Shown: positions 32,589-41,047 of the stretch, in pieces
Layout of the letters: each line of letters starts with the position of its first letter
Numbering within the stretch: position 1 is the first letter of the stretch
DNA from: JACMRP01 sp047302465
Lineage (GTDB): Bacteria > Bdellovibrionota > Bdellovibrionia > Bdellovibrionales > Bdellovibrionaceae
Direction: 5' to 3'
Length of the DNA stretch: 64,000 bases
NCBI RefSeq assembly: GCF_047302465.1
Contig: NZ_CP178621.1
Coordinates: forward strand, 496,001 to 560,000
Notes under the pieces: generated by a model
Told to the model about the DNA's origin: nothing
Database searches by the model: none
Seen by the model: the letters and a program-made list of their open reading frames with translations, nothing else
Program-made: the position numbers and the translations under genes

Positions 32589-33677
32589 ATGAGAATCGCG
32601 GATAAAATGCAATTCAACCAAGTGAATCAGAATCTGACGAAGAATCGTTCAGATATGTCTGAATTGCAAAATCAGGCGGCGACTCAGAAGCGCATTAACA
32701 AACCTTCGGACGATCCTTTGGCGGCGGCGCGCGTGCTTGCAGCCCGCACTGAAGAGCGCGGAAATCAGCAGTTCATTAAGAATATCAATAATGCGAAATC
32801 TTTCTTGGAATTCACGGATCAGTCTTTGGGGGAACTCAGCGAGATCTTGATGCGTGCAAAGGAATTGGCGATCAGTCAGTCCAACGATGCCAGCGGGAAT
32901 GAGCAGTCTCGTCAGGTCACAGCATCTGAGATCGAGCAGATCTACAATCAGTCCGTTCAGATCGGGAATCGCAAGTTGGGCGAAAGATACATCTTTGGTG
33001 GCTCACAAACTCAAACGGCTCCATTTGACCGTGAAGGTGGGTATCAGGGCAACGACAGTGATATGAAAATCGGTATCCACAAAGATACTTTTGTGGCGAT
33101 GAATATCCCGGGCGACAAGGTGTTTCTAGGCAAGGGCCTTAGTGGTGATGGTATCGCCCGTTCTCGCTACGAAACTCCTACCACGGTAGAAGCCTTACAA
33201 GGCTTTAAAGTCGAAGAGATCGAGCGTCGCGAGCAAAACAAAGAGTTTGAAGAAAACTACGTGGAAACTCGTGCTCCAGCGAGTGCTTACAGAGCTCAAC
33301 GCATAGGTGCACCAAGTAAAGATCCTATCAATGACAGTGCTGGTGTGAATCTCTTTGAATCCTTGAGGGGGTTGGAGATTTCGTTACGAACCAATGACAA
33401 AGCCGGTATCCAGGAAAGCTTGGACACCTTAGACCAGGCCATTTCGCAAGTAGTTCTGGCCCGATCCGAGGTCGGGGCTCGAGTTATGGCCGTGAACACG
33501 ACGACAGACTCGCTTCAAAAGGCCATTGTCGACAATAAGGTGACGGCTTCCCAGCTAGAAGACGTGGAGCTCTTCGAAGTTGTCTCCAATATGAACAAGA
33601 CCGATAGCGCCCTGCGCGCAACTCTCGAGACTTCTGGCAAGCTTATTCAGCCAAGCCTTCTTGACTTTCTAAAATAG
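32589..33677 (+). CDS. flgL: Flagellar hook-associated protein 3 FlgL
   Basis: 362 residues, second junction protein. N-terminus MRIADKMQFNQVNQNLTKNRSDMSELQNQAATQKRINKPSDDPLAAARVLAAR is flagellin-like and typical of FlgL; C-terminal helices (VELFEVVSNMNKTDSALRATLETSGKLIQPSLLDFLK) end in L-D-F-L as in the family. It starts 14 bases after flgK. Confidence 0.94.
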   Translation: MRIADKMQFNQVNQNLTKNRSDMSELQNQAATQKRINKPSDDPLAAARVLAARTEERGNQQFIKNINNAKSFLEFTDQSLGELSEILMRAKELAISQSNDASGNEQSRQVTASEIEQIYNQSVQIGNRKLGERYIFGGSQTQTAPFDREGGYQGNDSDMKIGIHKDTFVAMNIPGDKVFLGKGLSGDGIARSRYETPTTVEALQGFKVEEIERREQNKEFEENYVETRAPASAYRAQRIGAPSKDPINDSAGVNLFESLRGLEISLRTNDKAGIQESLDTLDQAISQVVLARSEVGARVMAVNTTTDSLQKAIVDNKVTASQLEDVELFEVVSNMNKTDSALRATLETSGKLIQPSLLDFLK

Positions 33678-33687
33678 AAATTATACC

Positions 33688-33714
33688 TACAGTTCCGCTT
33701 AAACGTGCCGATAA
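33688..33714 (+). promoter_or_regulatory. Sigma-28 (FliA) promoter of csrA
   Basis: TACAGTTC, an 11-base spacer, then GCCGATAA. The -10 matches the FliA consensus at all eight bases, the -35 at six of eight, and the spacing is exactly the usual 11. Transcription would begin around 33721, about 60 bases before csrA, and also serve fliW if transcription continues. Confidence 0.8.
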
Positions 33715-33762
33715 ATAGCCTGTGCGTATTTTTCTGCGCGTGTAAGGGCAAGAAGTCCCTGC

Positions 33763-33784
33763 TAGGAATAAAGGAGTAATCCTA
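33763..33784 (+). promoter_or_regulatory. Hairpin over the csrA ribosome binding site
   Basis: TAGGA (33763-33767) pairs with TCCTA (33780-33784), placing AAAGGAG in the loop and the A of the start codon at the stem base. The two GGA motifs suggest CsrA feedback on its own mRNA. Confidence 0.4.
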
Positions 33785-34011
33785 TGTTGGTTCTCACAAG
33801 GAAGTTGGGTGAAAGCATCGCTATTGATGATCACATCAAGATCCGCGTTGTACAAATCAAAGGCAAACAGGTGCGTTTGGGCATTGAAGCCCCTAAGGAC
33901 ACCAAGATTCATCGTGAAGAAGTTTACTTGGCTATCCAAGAGCAAAACCAACAATCTGCTACTGTTTCTTCCGATAAAACTCGTTCTGTCGCGAAACTGT
34001 TAAAACCTTAA
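33784..34011 (+). CDS. csrA: Carbon storage / translation regulator CsrA
   Basis: 75 residues. Homodimer that binds GGA motifs in RNA leaders. MLVLTRKLGESIAIDDHIKIRVVQIKGKQVRLGIEAPKDTKIHREEVYLAIQEQN is a full CsrA; RNA-binding residues L4, R6 and R44 region (IHREEVY) are kept. It is followed by a short extra tail (NQQSATVSSDKTRSVAKLLKP). It lies between flgL and fliW, the standard flagellar CsrA-FliW arrangement. Confidence 0.97.
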   Translation: MLVLTRKLGESIAIDDHIKIRVVQIKGKQVRLGIEAPKDTKIHREEVYLAIQEQNQQSATVSSDKTRSVAKLLKP

Positions 34012-34019
34012 AGTCTCTG

Positions 34020-34068
34020 AGAGCCGCCTGGCTCTTAACAATCCCGTTGAGCGCTTTTAGAAGCGCTC
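34020..34068 (+). other. Two tandem hairpins between csrA and fliW
   Basis: AGAGCC/GGCTCT with a four-base loop (34020-34035) and GAGCGCTT/AAGCGCTC with a TTAG loop (34049-34068). Neither is followed by a T-run, so they are more likely mRNA processing or stability structures than terminators. Confidence 0.55.
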
Positions 34069-34211
34069 TGTCATGGTGCACATTTTTCATTTGAGTCTTC
34101 CCAGATTTAGGTCCAGATTTATTATCAGAATAACCTTTTTCTAAGGGCTGTGTGTCTGAAGAGGGAGGTATATGCTTGTCATTAAGTTCTGGTAAAGCTC
34201 AGGAGGGCTGC

Positions 34212-34745
34212 GTGATCATCAATACTTCCCGATTCGGTCGAGTTGAATTGCAAGACACTGATGTTTTGACTTTTCCAGAGGGCCTATTGGGTTTTGCCGA
34301 TCTTCGTCAGTTTGTTCTTCTCGATGACCCAAGCGATGAGATCTTCGCATGGTTGCAAAGCTGTGAGTCTGCTCATATCGCTTTCCCAGTGCTAGAGCCT
34401 GAGTTGTTCACTGACGCTTACAAGGCGACTCTTACGAAGAGTGATCTTGAAGCTCTGAAACTTCCATCTCAAGACAAAGCTCGTTACTTTTCGATTGTAA
34501 CGATTCCAGATGACCCAACACAAATGACTGCGAACTTGAAAGCTCCAATCGTTGTGAACGTGAGCGAGAAAATCGCTCGTCAATGTGTTCTTCAGGACAA
34601 TCACTTGGCGATTCGTGAGCCAATCTTCACCAAGCTTCAACAGCGTGTGGTGCAGAATCCTTCAATTTCTATCAAAGACCAATCTGCAGGGATGGATGTC
34701 GCTATTAAGCTTGGCGGCAAAGGCAGCCCTGATCAGAGTCTCTAA
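34212..34745 (+). CDS. fliW: Flagellar assembly factor FliW
   Basis: 177 residues from GTG 34212, which has AGGAGGG just upstream; the frame is open back to 34152 but that adds an unconserved stretch. FliW binds CsrA and relieves its repression, and also binds flagellin in other bacteria. Family motifs: GRVELQDTDVLTFPEGLLGFADLRQFVLLDDP, FAWLQSCESAHIAFPVLEP and ANLKAPIVVNVSEKIARQCVLQD. It is slightly longer than usual at the C-terminus. Confidence 0.93.
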   Translation: MIINTSRFGRVELQDTDVLTFPEGLLGFADLRQFVLLDDPSDEIFAWLQSCESAHIAFPVLEPELFTDAYKATLTKSDLEALKLPSQDKARYFSIVTIPDDPTQMTANLKAPIVVNVSEKIARQCVLQDNHLAIREPIFTKLQQRVVQNPSISIKDQSAGMDVAIKLGGKGSPDQSL

Positions 34746-34751
34746 GCTGCT

Positions 34752-34769
34752 CCTCACGGCCGCGTGAGG
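34752..34769 (+). other. Hairpin after fliW
   Basis: CCTCACG/CGTGAGG with a GCCG loop, seven perfect pairs, six bases after the fliW stop. It is followed by ACAAAAAG, not T, so it is not a classical terminator but may still end or protect the transcript. Confidence 0.5.
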
Positions 34770-34860
34770 ACAAAAAGCAAATAAAGCAGTGACCTGTTCG
34801 AAATAAAATGCTCTAATCGCGGACACTTGAGAATGTTGTTCGACTTGAAATAAGGGCATA

Positions 34861-34874
34861 TTGTTCATGAACAA
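34861..34874. promoter_or_regulatory. Palindrome spanning the start codon of the TetR gene
   Basis: TTGTTCATGAACAA is a perfect 14-base palindrome with the ATG at its centre. It may be an operator for autoregulation by this TetR protein. Short palindromes also arise by chance. Confidence 0.3.
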
Positions 34875-35526
34875 GCGTAGACTGACATCAGTGGTAGAGC
34901 CACGTAAAGAGCCTAAGCAAGAACGCTCACGACAAACTTATCAGGTTATATTGCAGGGCGCTATGCGAGTAATTCGCCGTGATGGCCTCCAAAAACTAAG
35001 CACCAATAAGGTGGCTGATGAGTCCGGCGTAAGCATTGGCTCGCTTTATCAGTATTTCCCATCCAAACAAGCCATCCTGGCTGCATTGATTGACCAAGTC
35101 TTTGAATTTGAATTGCAACGGATGAAAGAGGCCTTCGAAAGCTTGTCTCCGAAAATCGGGGCTCGTCAGGTTATTAAGCACATCTGCACTGTTTATTTTA
35201 ATATCGAGGGCGAAGACCTTATTTATCGTCGTGCTTTGATTAACTCTGTAGCAGCTGTCGAGAAAACGCCGGAAGCTTTGCGTTTTCATCGCGCTGTTGG
35301 CGGTCTCTTCATCGATTATTTGACTCAGAACTATCCTGGGGCGGGAGCAAGACCTCACGCCCAAACGATCATATTTATCATTCAATACATGATGAGAGCC
35401 GTTGCTATTTCTTCTGTAGATCCAGAAGTGCAAGAGTTAGACAAAAATCTTCTGTTGGATGAATTGGCGGAATCTATGATGAATCTACTAAAAGTTCCAC
35501 CCAAGTATCGCGATGTAATGTCGTAG
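34867..35526 (+). CDS. TetR/AcrR family transcriptional regulator
   Basis: 219 residues from ATG 34867, with AAGGG ten bases upstream. The N-terminal helix-turn-helix (residues ~15-65: RSRQTYQVILQGAMRVIRRDGLQKLSTNKVADESGVSIGSLYQYFPSKQAILAAL) is canonical. The C-terminal ligand domain is unassigned. It stands alone between fliW and the convergent rmuC, so the target is not evident from context. It could regulate itself through the palindrome at its start. Confidence 0.9.
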   Translation: MNKRRLTSVVEPRKEPKQERSRQTYQVILQGAMRVIRRDGLQKLSTNKVADESGVSIGSLYQYFPSKQAILAALIDQVFEFELQRMKEAFESLSPKIGARQVIKHICTVYFNIEGEDLIYRRALINSVAAVEKTPEALRFHRAVGGLFIDYLTQNYPGAGARPHAQTIIFIIQYMMRAVAISSVDPEVQELDKNLLLDELAESMMNLLKVPPKYRDVMS

Positions 35527-35531
35527 ATTTA

Positions 35532-36695
35532 CTAGCCTTCGATTTGAGGCAAAGACTTTTCTGTTTTCGCGCCCATTGCTTTCAACTCATCCACCTGACG
35601 AAGCAGGTTTCCTTTGCCGGAAGCTAATTTCCCCATGACATCATCATGAGCCTTTTGCGCAGCCCCTAGTTTTTCACCAAGATGCTCGATGTCTTTCACA
35701 AGGCCCACAAACTTGTCATAAAGGGCGCCACCGCGTTTCGCGATGTCCAGAGCATTTTTCTGCTGACGATCTTGTTTCCACAACGCAGCCACCGTGCGTA
35801 GAGTGGTCAGTAGCGTTGTGGGGCTGACGATCGCGACTTGCTTATCCCACGATGTTTGGAAAAGATCCGGTTGAATCTTGAAAGCCAAAGCAAAAGCCGG
35901 TTCCAAAGGCATAAAGAGGATCACGAAATCTGGAGTGATCAACTTATCAATAGCTTGGTACTTTTTCTCGCTAAGACCCGTGATGTGTTTTTTAAGAGCT
36001 TCCACATGAAGTTTTCCCATGCGTTCTTGCTCTTCAGGAGTAGACGCCGACGAATAGGCTTCGTAAGCATTCAAGGTCATTTTAGAGTCGACGATCAAGT
36101 GCTTGCCATCAGGAAGGTTGACGATAACGTCAGGACGCAGAATATTGCCGCCTTCGTCGCGCAAATCCATGTTCGTACCTTGAATGATATACTCTTCCCC
36201 TTTGCGCAGGCCCGAGCGTTCCAAGATATTTTCCAGAATGAGTTCGCCCCAATTACCTTGGGTTTTAACTTCGCCCTTAAGTGCTTTAGTGAGGTTCGCA
36301 GTCTCGCTGGACATTAAGCGGTTGAGCTCCATAAGTTTGCTCAATTCGCCGCGAAGAGCACCGCGCTCGGCGCGTTCTTGGCCGTAAGAGTCTTCCACTT
36401 TTTTCTCGAAGTCTTTCAAGCGCTCTTTGAGAGGATTCAAAACAGATGTGAGATTCTGCATGCTTTGAGTAGAAAACTTAGCACTTTTGTCTTCAAAAAT
36501 TTTATGGGCCATGTTTTCGAATTGCTGGCTCATTTTAGTTTGAAGTTCTGCTTGTTGAGTCTGCATTTGCTCGAGGCTTTTTGTTGTGAACTGATTCTGT
36601 AACTCGAAGCTTTGCAGCTTAATGCGATAAAGAACCCACCCTGCGACAGCGGTAAAAGCAACTCCAGTGATAAAAGCTAAAATTAAAGACGTCAT
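35532..36695 (-). CDS. rmuC: RmuC family protein (DNA recombination)
   Basis: 387 residues. An N-terminal membrane segment (LILAFITGVAFTAVAGWVLYRI) is followed by a coiled coil (~30-130) and then the RmuC nuclease-like domain: GNWGELILENILERSGLRKGEEYIIQ, RPDVIVNLPDGKHLIVDSKMTLNAYEAY, TPDFVILFMPLEPAFALAF. The D-x-x-x-x-x-x-D-S-K arrangement resembles PD-(D/E)XK nucleases. In E. coli rmuC affects inversions between short repeats. Confidence 0.92.
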   Translation of the reverse strand: MTSLILAFITGVAFTAVAGWVLYRIKLQSFELQNQFTTKSLEQMQTQQAELQTKMSQQFENMAHKIFEDKSAKFSTQSMQNLTSVLNPLKERLKDFEKKVEDSYGQERAERGALRGELSKLMELNRLMSSETANLTKALKGEVKTQGNWGELILENILERSGLRKGEEYIIQGTNMDLRDEGGNILRPDVIVNLPDGKHLIVDSKMTLNAYEAYSSASTPEEQERMGKLHVEALKKHITGLSEKKYQAIDKLITPDFVILFMPLEPAFALAFKIQPDLFQTSWDKQVAIVSPTTLLTTLRTVAALWKQDRQQKNALDIAKRGGALYDKFVGLVKDIEHLGEKLGAAQKAHDDVMGKLASGKGNLLRQVDELKAMGAKTEKSLPQIEG

Positions 36696-36788
36696 AAATA
36701 ACTCCGAACAGACATGTAGCGACGGTTTTTCATTTGGTCACTGAAAATAAACTCTGCTATTAATACTTAAATCACATCCGAGGATCTA

Positions 36789-37670
36789 ATGCAAAGTATC
36801 AAGAACTGGCTCATGGCTTTTCGACCTAAAACACTGACGGCTTGTTTGGTGCCCATCGTGGTCGCCACGGCGTTGGTAAAAGCCTTGCACTTACCCATCG
36901 ATACGGACGTGGTTATTTTAGCGCTCTTAGCCAGTTTTTTCATCCAAATTGGAACGAACCTCGTCAACGATGCCGTCGATTTTAAAAAGGGCGCTGACAC
37001 GGAAAAACGAATTGGTCCTCAACGTGTGACTCAGTCAGGTCTATTTACTTATCGTCAAGTTATGATCGGGGCGGCGATTTGTTTTCTATTGGCCGTCGTG
37101 TGTGGAGTTCCCCTGGTGATGAAGGGTGGAACCGCAATCCTGGTGATCGGCATATTGTCTGTGTTGATGGGTTACGCTTATACGATGGGACCGATCCCAC
37201 TTGCTTATTTTGGTTTAGGCGATCTGTTCGTGATTCTTTTCTTTGGTTTGATTGCCGTGATGGGTGTTTTTTTTCTACACACTCATATGTGGACCTTTCC
37301 TTCATTTTGGCTGGGACTACAAATTGGTTTTCATGCGACGGTACTGATCGCTATCAATAACCTGCGTGATGCGGATCAGGATCGTCATGTGAATAAGAAG
37401 ACCTTGGCGGTTCGTATGGGGAAGAGCTTCGCTCGCTACGAGATTGCTTTCTTAAGCTTGGCCCCCTTTGTAATGAACTACTATTGGTGGACCGAGGGGT
37501 TTAAGGCCGCCACTTTGATACCTCTGCTTGCCTTGCCTTTAGCCCTGCTGGTCATCAAAAATATTTTTCAAACTGAGCCCAGCTCGGTTTACAATAAGTA
37601 CTTAGGACAAAGTGCTTTGCTCCATTTGGTTTTTGGACTACTTCTGAGTTTAGGATTTTTCATAGAATGA
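36789..37670 (+). CDS. menA: 1,4-dihydroxy-2-naphthoate prenyltransferase MenA
   Basis: 293 residues, polytopic. Attaches the isoprenoid chain to DHNA in menaquinone synthesis. The metal/prenyl-diphosphate motif NDAVDFKKGADTEKRIGPQRVTQSG (~residues 57-81) and second motif NNLRDADQDRHVNKKTLAVRMG are the MenA signatures. The stop overlaps menC by ATGA, giving a menA-menC-menE operon. Confidence 0.94.
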   Translation: MQSIKNWLMAFRPKTLTACLVPIVVATALVKALHLPIDTDVVILALLASFFIQIGTNLVNDAVDFKKGADTEKRIGPQRVTQSGLFTYRQVMIGAAICFLLAVVCGVPLVMKGGTAILVIGILSVLMGYAYTMGPIPLAYFGLGDLFVILFFGLIAVMGVFFLHTHMWTFPSFWLGLQIGFHATVLIAINNLRDADQDRHVNKKTLAVRMGKSFARYEIAFLSLAPFVMNYYWWTEGFKAATLIPLLALPLALLVIKNIFQTEPSSVYNKYLGQSALLHLVFGLLLSLGFFIE

Positions 37671-38659
37671 AGATAAGTTACAGCCCATACACACTGAAGC
37701 CTGCTCAACACTTGAATGCGACCTCCACTATGGGGGAGCGCTCTGGAGTTCTTCTTAAAATAGAATGGCCAGACGGTTTAGTCGGGTATTCGGATCTTCA
37801 TCCTTGGGTAGAGTTTGGGGATGAACCGTGGGAAGACCAATTAGCTGGAATTCGCCAAGGACAAATCTCGACAATGCTTGAACAGAGCATTTGGATGGCT
37901 CGCAAAGACGCTCAGCTTCGTAAGCAGGATAAAAATGCTTTTGAAGGCTTGGCTTCAATCAAAAATAACTACCTCGTCAGTGATCTTCGCACAGAGCCAG
38001 AAGATCTTGCTGGTCGTTTAAAAGCGGACGGTTTTGAAACTGTTAAAATCAAAGTCGGTCGTGATTTGAAACACGAAGCTGAAGTCATTAGTGCCTTAGG
38101 GCGCGATGGAGCATTCAAACTTCGTTTAGATTTCAATGCGGTTGGTACTTGGCAGACTTATGAAAGATTCATGTCATCGATTGATAAAGTCGCACTGACT
38201 CGCGTGCAGTATGTTGAGGATCCATTTCCTTTTGATCCGCAAGCATGGATGGAAGCAAAGAAGTTTGCACCGATCGCTGTCGATAACGAAATTTCCAAAG
38301 TGAATCTGAAAAAGATGGGCCCGAAACCATTTGATGTTGTGATTCTGAAACCTGCAAAGATGGACGTGAATAGCACTCTTCAAAATTGTATTATCAATGA
38401 TTTGAAAGTGACCGTAACCAGTTATATGGATCACCCTGTGGGCGTGATTCATGCCTTGGCAATCGCGACCGAGCTTAAGAAGGCCCATCCACAACGTATT
38501 CTTGATACTGGTTGCATGACCTTGAGACTTTTCCAAATGGATCTTTATGCAGCTGAAGTGATAAGTTCCGGGGCCTTTTTAAAACGACCTGCGGGTCGTG
38601 GTATCGGTTTCGATACCTTGTTGGCAAAGGAACCATGGACGCAAGTGAAGATTCGTTAA
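37667..38659 (+). CDS. menC: o-Succinylbenzoate synthase MenC-like (enolase superfamily)
   Basis: 330 residues. Dehydrates SHCHC to o-succinylbenzoate. Enolase-type residues are present in order: KIKVG (general base lysines), LRLDFNAVG, VQYVEDPFPFDP and IAVDNEISK as metal ligands, and VILKPAKMD as second base. Overlaps menA by four and menE by 25 bases. The family includes N-acylamino acid racemases, but the operon argues for MenC. Confidence 0.9.
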   Translation: MKISYSPYTLKPAQHLNATSTMGERSGVLLKIEWPDGLVGYSDLHPWVEFGDEPWEDQLAGIRQGQISTMLEQSIWMARKDAQLRKQDKNAFEGLASIKNNYLVSDLRTEPEDLAGRLKADGFETVKIKVGRDLKHEAEVISALGRDGAFKLRLDFNAVGTWQTYERFMSSIDKVALTRVQYVEDPFPFDPQAWMEAKKFAPIAVDNEISKVNLKKMGPKPFDVVILKPAKMDVNSTLQNCIINDLKVTVTSYMDHPVGVIHALAIATELKKAHPQRILDTGCMTLRLFQMDLYAAEVISSGAFLKRPAGRGIGFDTLLAKEPWTQVKIR

Positions 38660-39822
38660 ACCCGGTCACTATCGACTGGCAGAATGACGAAAATCATATT
38701 TTACTAAATCCACGCTGGTCCGAGAAGGACTCAGCAGGTCTTTGCAAAGTCGCGCAAACAATTACTCAACGAAGAAATCTGCAGGGGCATTTGTGGTTGG
38801 CAACATCGGGGTCAACATCCGAGGCGGTCGGGCAAATCAAACTTGTGGCTTTATCCAAAAAAGCGTTTCAGGTTTCAGCTCTTGCTGTAAATAAGCATTT
38901 ACAAGCAAACTCGTCGGATGTTTGGTTGCAGGTCCTTCCGCGTTTTCATGTCGGTGGTTTGGGTGTTGAGGTACGTGCGCATCTTTCTGGCAGTCGCGTT
39001 GTGTGTGATTTTGAAAAGTGGAATCCCGAGCGGATTCATAAAAATTTATCTGATAATAAAATTACAATCGCATCGATGGTGCCTACTCAAGTTTTTGATT
39101 TGGTTCAAGCAGGGTTGCAGTCGCCAAAGAGTCTTCGTGCTGTCATAGTTGGTGGCGGCGCTTTGACTGAAGGACTTTATCAGCAAGCAAGAAAACTCAA
39201 CTGGCCGCTACTGCCAAGTTACGGAATGACCGAGACTTGTTCGCAGATTGCAACGGCCTCTTTAGAGTCCTTGCAGTCTTCGGCGATGCCACTTCCCCAA
39301 AAACTTTCCCATGTTGAATGGAGAGCGGACACGGAAGGACTTTTGCAAGTTCGAGGCGAATCCTTGCTGACGTGTTATGGGCAGCGGCAAAAAGATGGCA
39401 AGATTGTGGATTGGGACCCAAAAATAGATGGCTGGTTCCCCACTGAAGATTTTGTGAAGCTGCAAGACTTGTCGATTCGCTTCACAGGGCGCAAGAATGA
39501 TTTTATCAAGATTGGTGGCGAAAGTAGCTCGATGGGGCGTTTGCGCGAAATCTTTGAGCGGGTCGTGGCGGCGGTGGATAGTTCTGTTAGTCAACAAGTG
39601 GCTTTGGTAGATGCGCCGTCAGAGCGTTTAGCGACAGAGATTCATTTGGTGACAAGTCTTCAGGGGAAGGATCAATTGCTTTCTCAATTAGAGGACAATT
39701 TCAATCAAGAGGTGCTGCCTTTTGAAAGAATTCGTGAAGTGAAGTATATTACTGGTATACCCCGTTCTGATTTGGGGAAAGTGCTTTGGGCACAAATGAA
39801 AAGGGAATTGTATGGCCGTTGA
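38635..39822 (+). CDS. menE: o-Succinylbenzoate--CoA ligase MenE-like (AMP-forming)
   Basis: 395 residues, a little short for the family. Adenylate-forming motif LATSGSTSEAVGQIKLVALSK is an atypical P-loop (usual T-S-G-S-T-G-x-P-K), and PSYGMTETCSQIAT plus WFPTEDFVKL, FTGRKNDFIKIGGE and the C-terminal catalytic lysine in IPRSDLGKVLW are conserved. Activates o-succinylbenzoate with CoA. It is translationally coupled to menC and overlaps the next gene by 11 bases. Confidence 0.88.
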   Translation: MDASEDSLNPVTIDWQNDENHILLNPRWSEKDSAGLCKVAQTITQRRNLQGHLWLATSGSTSEAVGQIKLVALSKKAFQVSALAVNKHLQANSSDVWLQVLPRFHVGGLGVEVRAHLSGSRVVCDFEKWNPERIHKNLSDNKITIASMVPTQVFDLVQAGLQSPKSLRAVIVGGGALTEGLYQQARKLNWPLLPSYGMTETCSQIATASLESLQSSAMPLPQKLSHVEWRADTEGLLQVRGESLLTCYGQRQKDGKIVDWDPKIDGWFPTEDFVKLQDLSIRFTGRKNDFIKIGGESSSMGRLREIFERVVAAVDSSVSQQVALVDAPSERLATEIHLVTSLQGKDQLLSQLEDNFNQEVLPFERIREVKYITGIPRSDLGKVLWAQMKRELYGR

Positions 39823-40147
39823 AAAACAAAAAACCGCTTGGTCTGATGCAGTTGTTTTGATCTGCGAAAAGTGCGGGAAAAGCTTGGATGATTTGAAACT
39901 CAAGGAAGATGGTAACGCTTCCGAGAACATGAAGAAGTATCTCAAGAGCCAAATGAAAGAGCGTGGCCACGGAAAGCAGATTCGTGTCATTAATTCTGGA
40001 TGTTTAGATATCTGCATCAAAAACAAGGTCGCTGTTAGTTACAACCCCATTGATACCAATAAGCACACTCAGCAAACTTTCACGGTTCATCCAGAGGAAG
40101 ACCGTGAGCAAATTCTAAGCTACTTGATCAGCACCTTGAAGAAATAG
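39812..40147 (+). CDS. Thioredoxin-like [2Fe-2S] ferredoxin-type protein
   Basis: 111 residues. Two cysteines in LICEKCGKSLDD and two in NSGCLDICIKNKVAVSY are spaced as in (2Fe-2S) ferredoxins with a thioredoxin-like fold. The C-terminus ends with a short helix (EDREQILSYLISTLKK). It overlaps menE, so it may act in the same operon, perhaps as an electron carrier or iron-sulfur regulator. Function is not certain. Confidence 0.75.
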   Translation: MAVEKQKTAWSDAVVLICEKCGKSLDDLKLKEDGNASENMKKYLKSQMKERGHGKQIRVINSGCLDICIKNKVAVSYNPIDTNKHTQQTFTVHPEEDREQILSYLISTLKK

Positions 40148-40186
40148 AAACTTGCGTGTTCCCTGCGGCGAAGTGGAACGTAGGGT

Positions 40187-40966
40187 ATGTCTTCTTTGTT
40201 CTTTATCCTTGCAACACTTTTTTGGATCAGCCCTCAGGCGGACGCGCAGAATGTGTTTTGCAAGACAACACCCGTAAGACTTGTCACGACAGGATATCCT
40301 CCCTATCAGAGCGAAAATGCTAATGATGGGGGGGTGGTCAATAAGTTGGTGGAAACTGCGCTTCTGGCAGAGGGGTGCAAGGTTGAGTTCGTTTCATTGC
40401 CCTGGCAGAGGGGGTTTTTGGAAACTCAAAATGGCCAGTATGATGCAATACTTGGTATTTGGCACTCGCCTGAAAGAGAACGCTACTTTTTGTATTCTGT
40501 CCCACTGACTCAAAATCAATTGGCTGTTATCAAACGCAAAGGAAGTAAATTTGTCTTTGATCGTAAAACTGTAAGTCAATACACGATGGGGCTGGTACAA
40601 AACTACGCATATCCCGATACCATTACAAGACTGCCGGTTTTGCGAATTGAATATGCTCCGGATGATCGCTTGGGATTGTTAATGGTCAGTGGTGGTAGGG
40701 TTGACTTCGGCGTTCTAGACAAAGCGGTCGTACTATATTTGTTATCGGGAGATCTAAAAAGCATTCATGACAAAGTTGAAGTTGGAGAGGTCATAGCAAA
40801 AGCCCCTCTTTATCTGGGCATTAGTTTGCGCAAAGACACCGCTCGTATCTTAGCGGAGCGATTGAAGTCGGGCCTACGAAAAATCGAAAAAAACGGTGAT
40901 ATAAAAAAAGTTCGTGAATTTGCTAAGAAAAACTCGGTCGAGATTTTACCTTCGCCTAAAGAGTAG
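40187..40966 (+). CDS. Periplasmic solute-binding protein, SBP family 3 type
   Basis: 259 residues with signal peptide ending near QADAQ. The pattern VRLVTTGYPPYQSENANDGGVVNKLVETALLAEGCKVEFVSLPWQRGFLETQNGQYDAILGIWHSPERERYF is typical of family 3 binding proteins for amino acids or related compounds. There is no permease or ATPase gene beside it, so it may be a stand-alone sensor or serve a transporter elsewhere. Probably periplasmic. Confidence 0.85.
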   Translation: MSSLFFILATLFWISPQADAQNVFCKTTPVRLVTTGYPPYQSENANDGGVVNKLVETALLAEGCKVEFVSLPWQRGFLETQNGQYDAILGIWHSPERERYFLYSVPLTQNQLAVIKRKGSKFVFDRKTVSQYTMGLVQNYAYPDTITRLPVLRIEYAPDDRLGLLMVSGGRVDFGVLDKAVVLYLLSGDLKSIHDKVEVGEVIAKAPLYLGISLRKDTARILAERLKSGLRKIEKNGDIKKVREFAKKNSVEILPSPKE

Positions 40967-40988
40967 TAGGCAGGACCTTTTTCTCATT

Positions 40989-41006
40989 ATTATACGTTTG
41001 TATAAT
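40989..41006. promoter_or_regulatory. Operator 1 for the 41048 TetR regulator
   Basis: ATTATAC-GTTT-GTATAAT, a perfect 7-4-7 inverted repeat, upstream of the TetR gene. The second copy lies with its centre 32 bases downstream, about three helical turns. Confidence 0.7.
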
Positions 41007-41011
41007 TACAA

Positions 41012-41040
41012 TTGACTATTATTATACAGATGTATAAATA
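41012..41040 (+). promoter_or_regulatory. Promoter of the TetR-efflux operon
   Basis: TTGACT (-35) with TAAATA 17 bases later (or TATAAA at 15 bases). The start would be close to or at the ATG 41048, so the mRNA may be leaderless; no ribosome binding site is visible. Operator 2 covers the -10 region, as expected for repression. Confidence 0.55.
41022..41037. promoter_or_regulatory. Operator 2 for the 41048 TetR regulator
   Basis: TTATAC-AGAT-GTATAA, a perfect 6-4-6 inverted repeat sharing TATAC-N4-GTATA with operator 1, overlapping the -10 of the operon promoter. Confidence 0.7.
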
Positions 41041-41047
41041 TTAAGCT

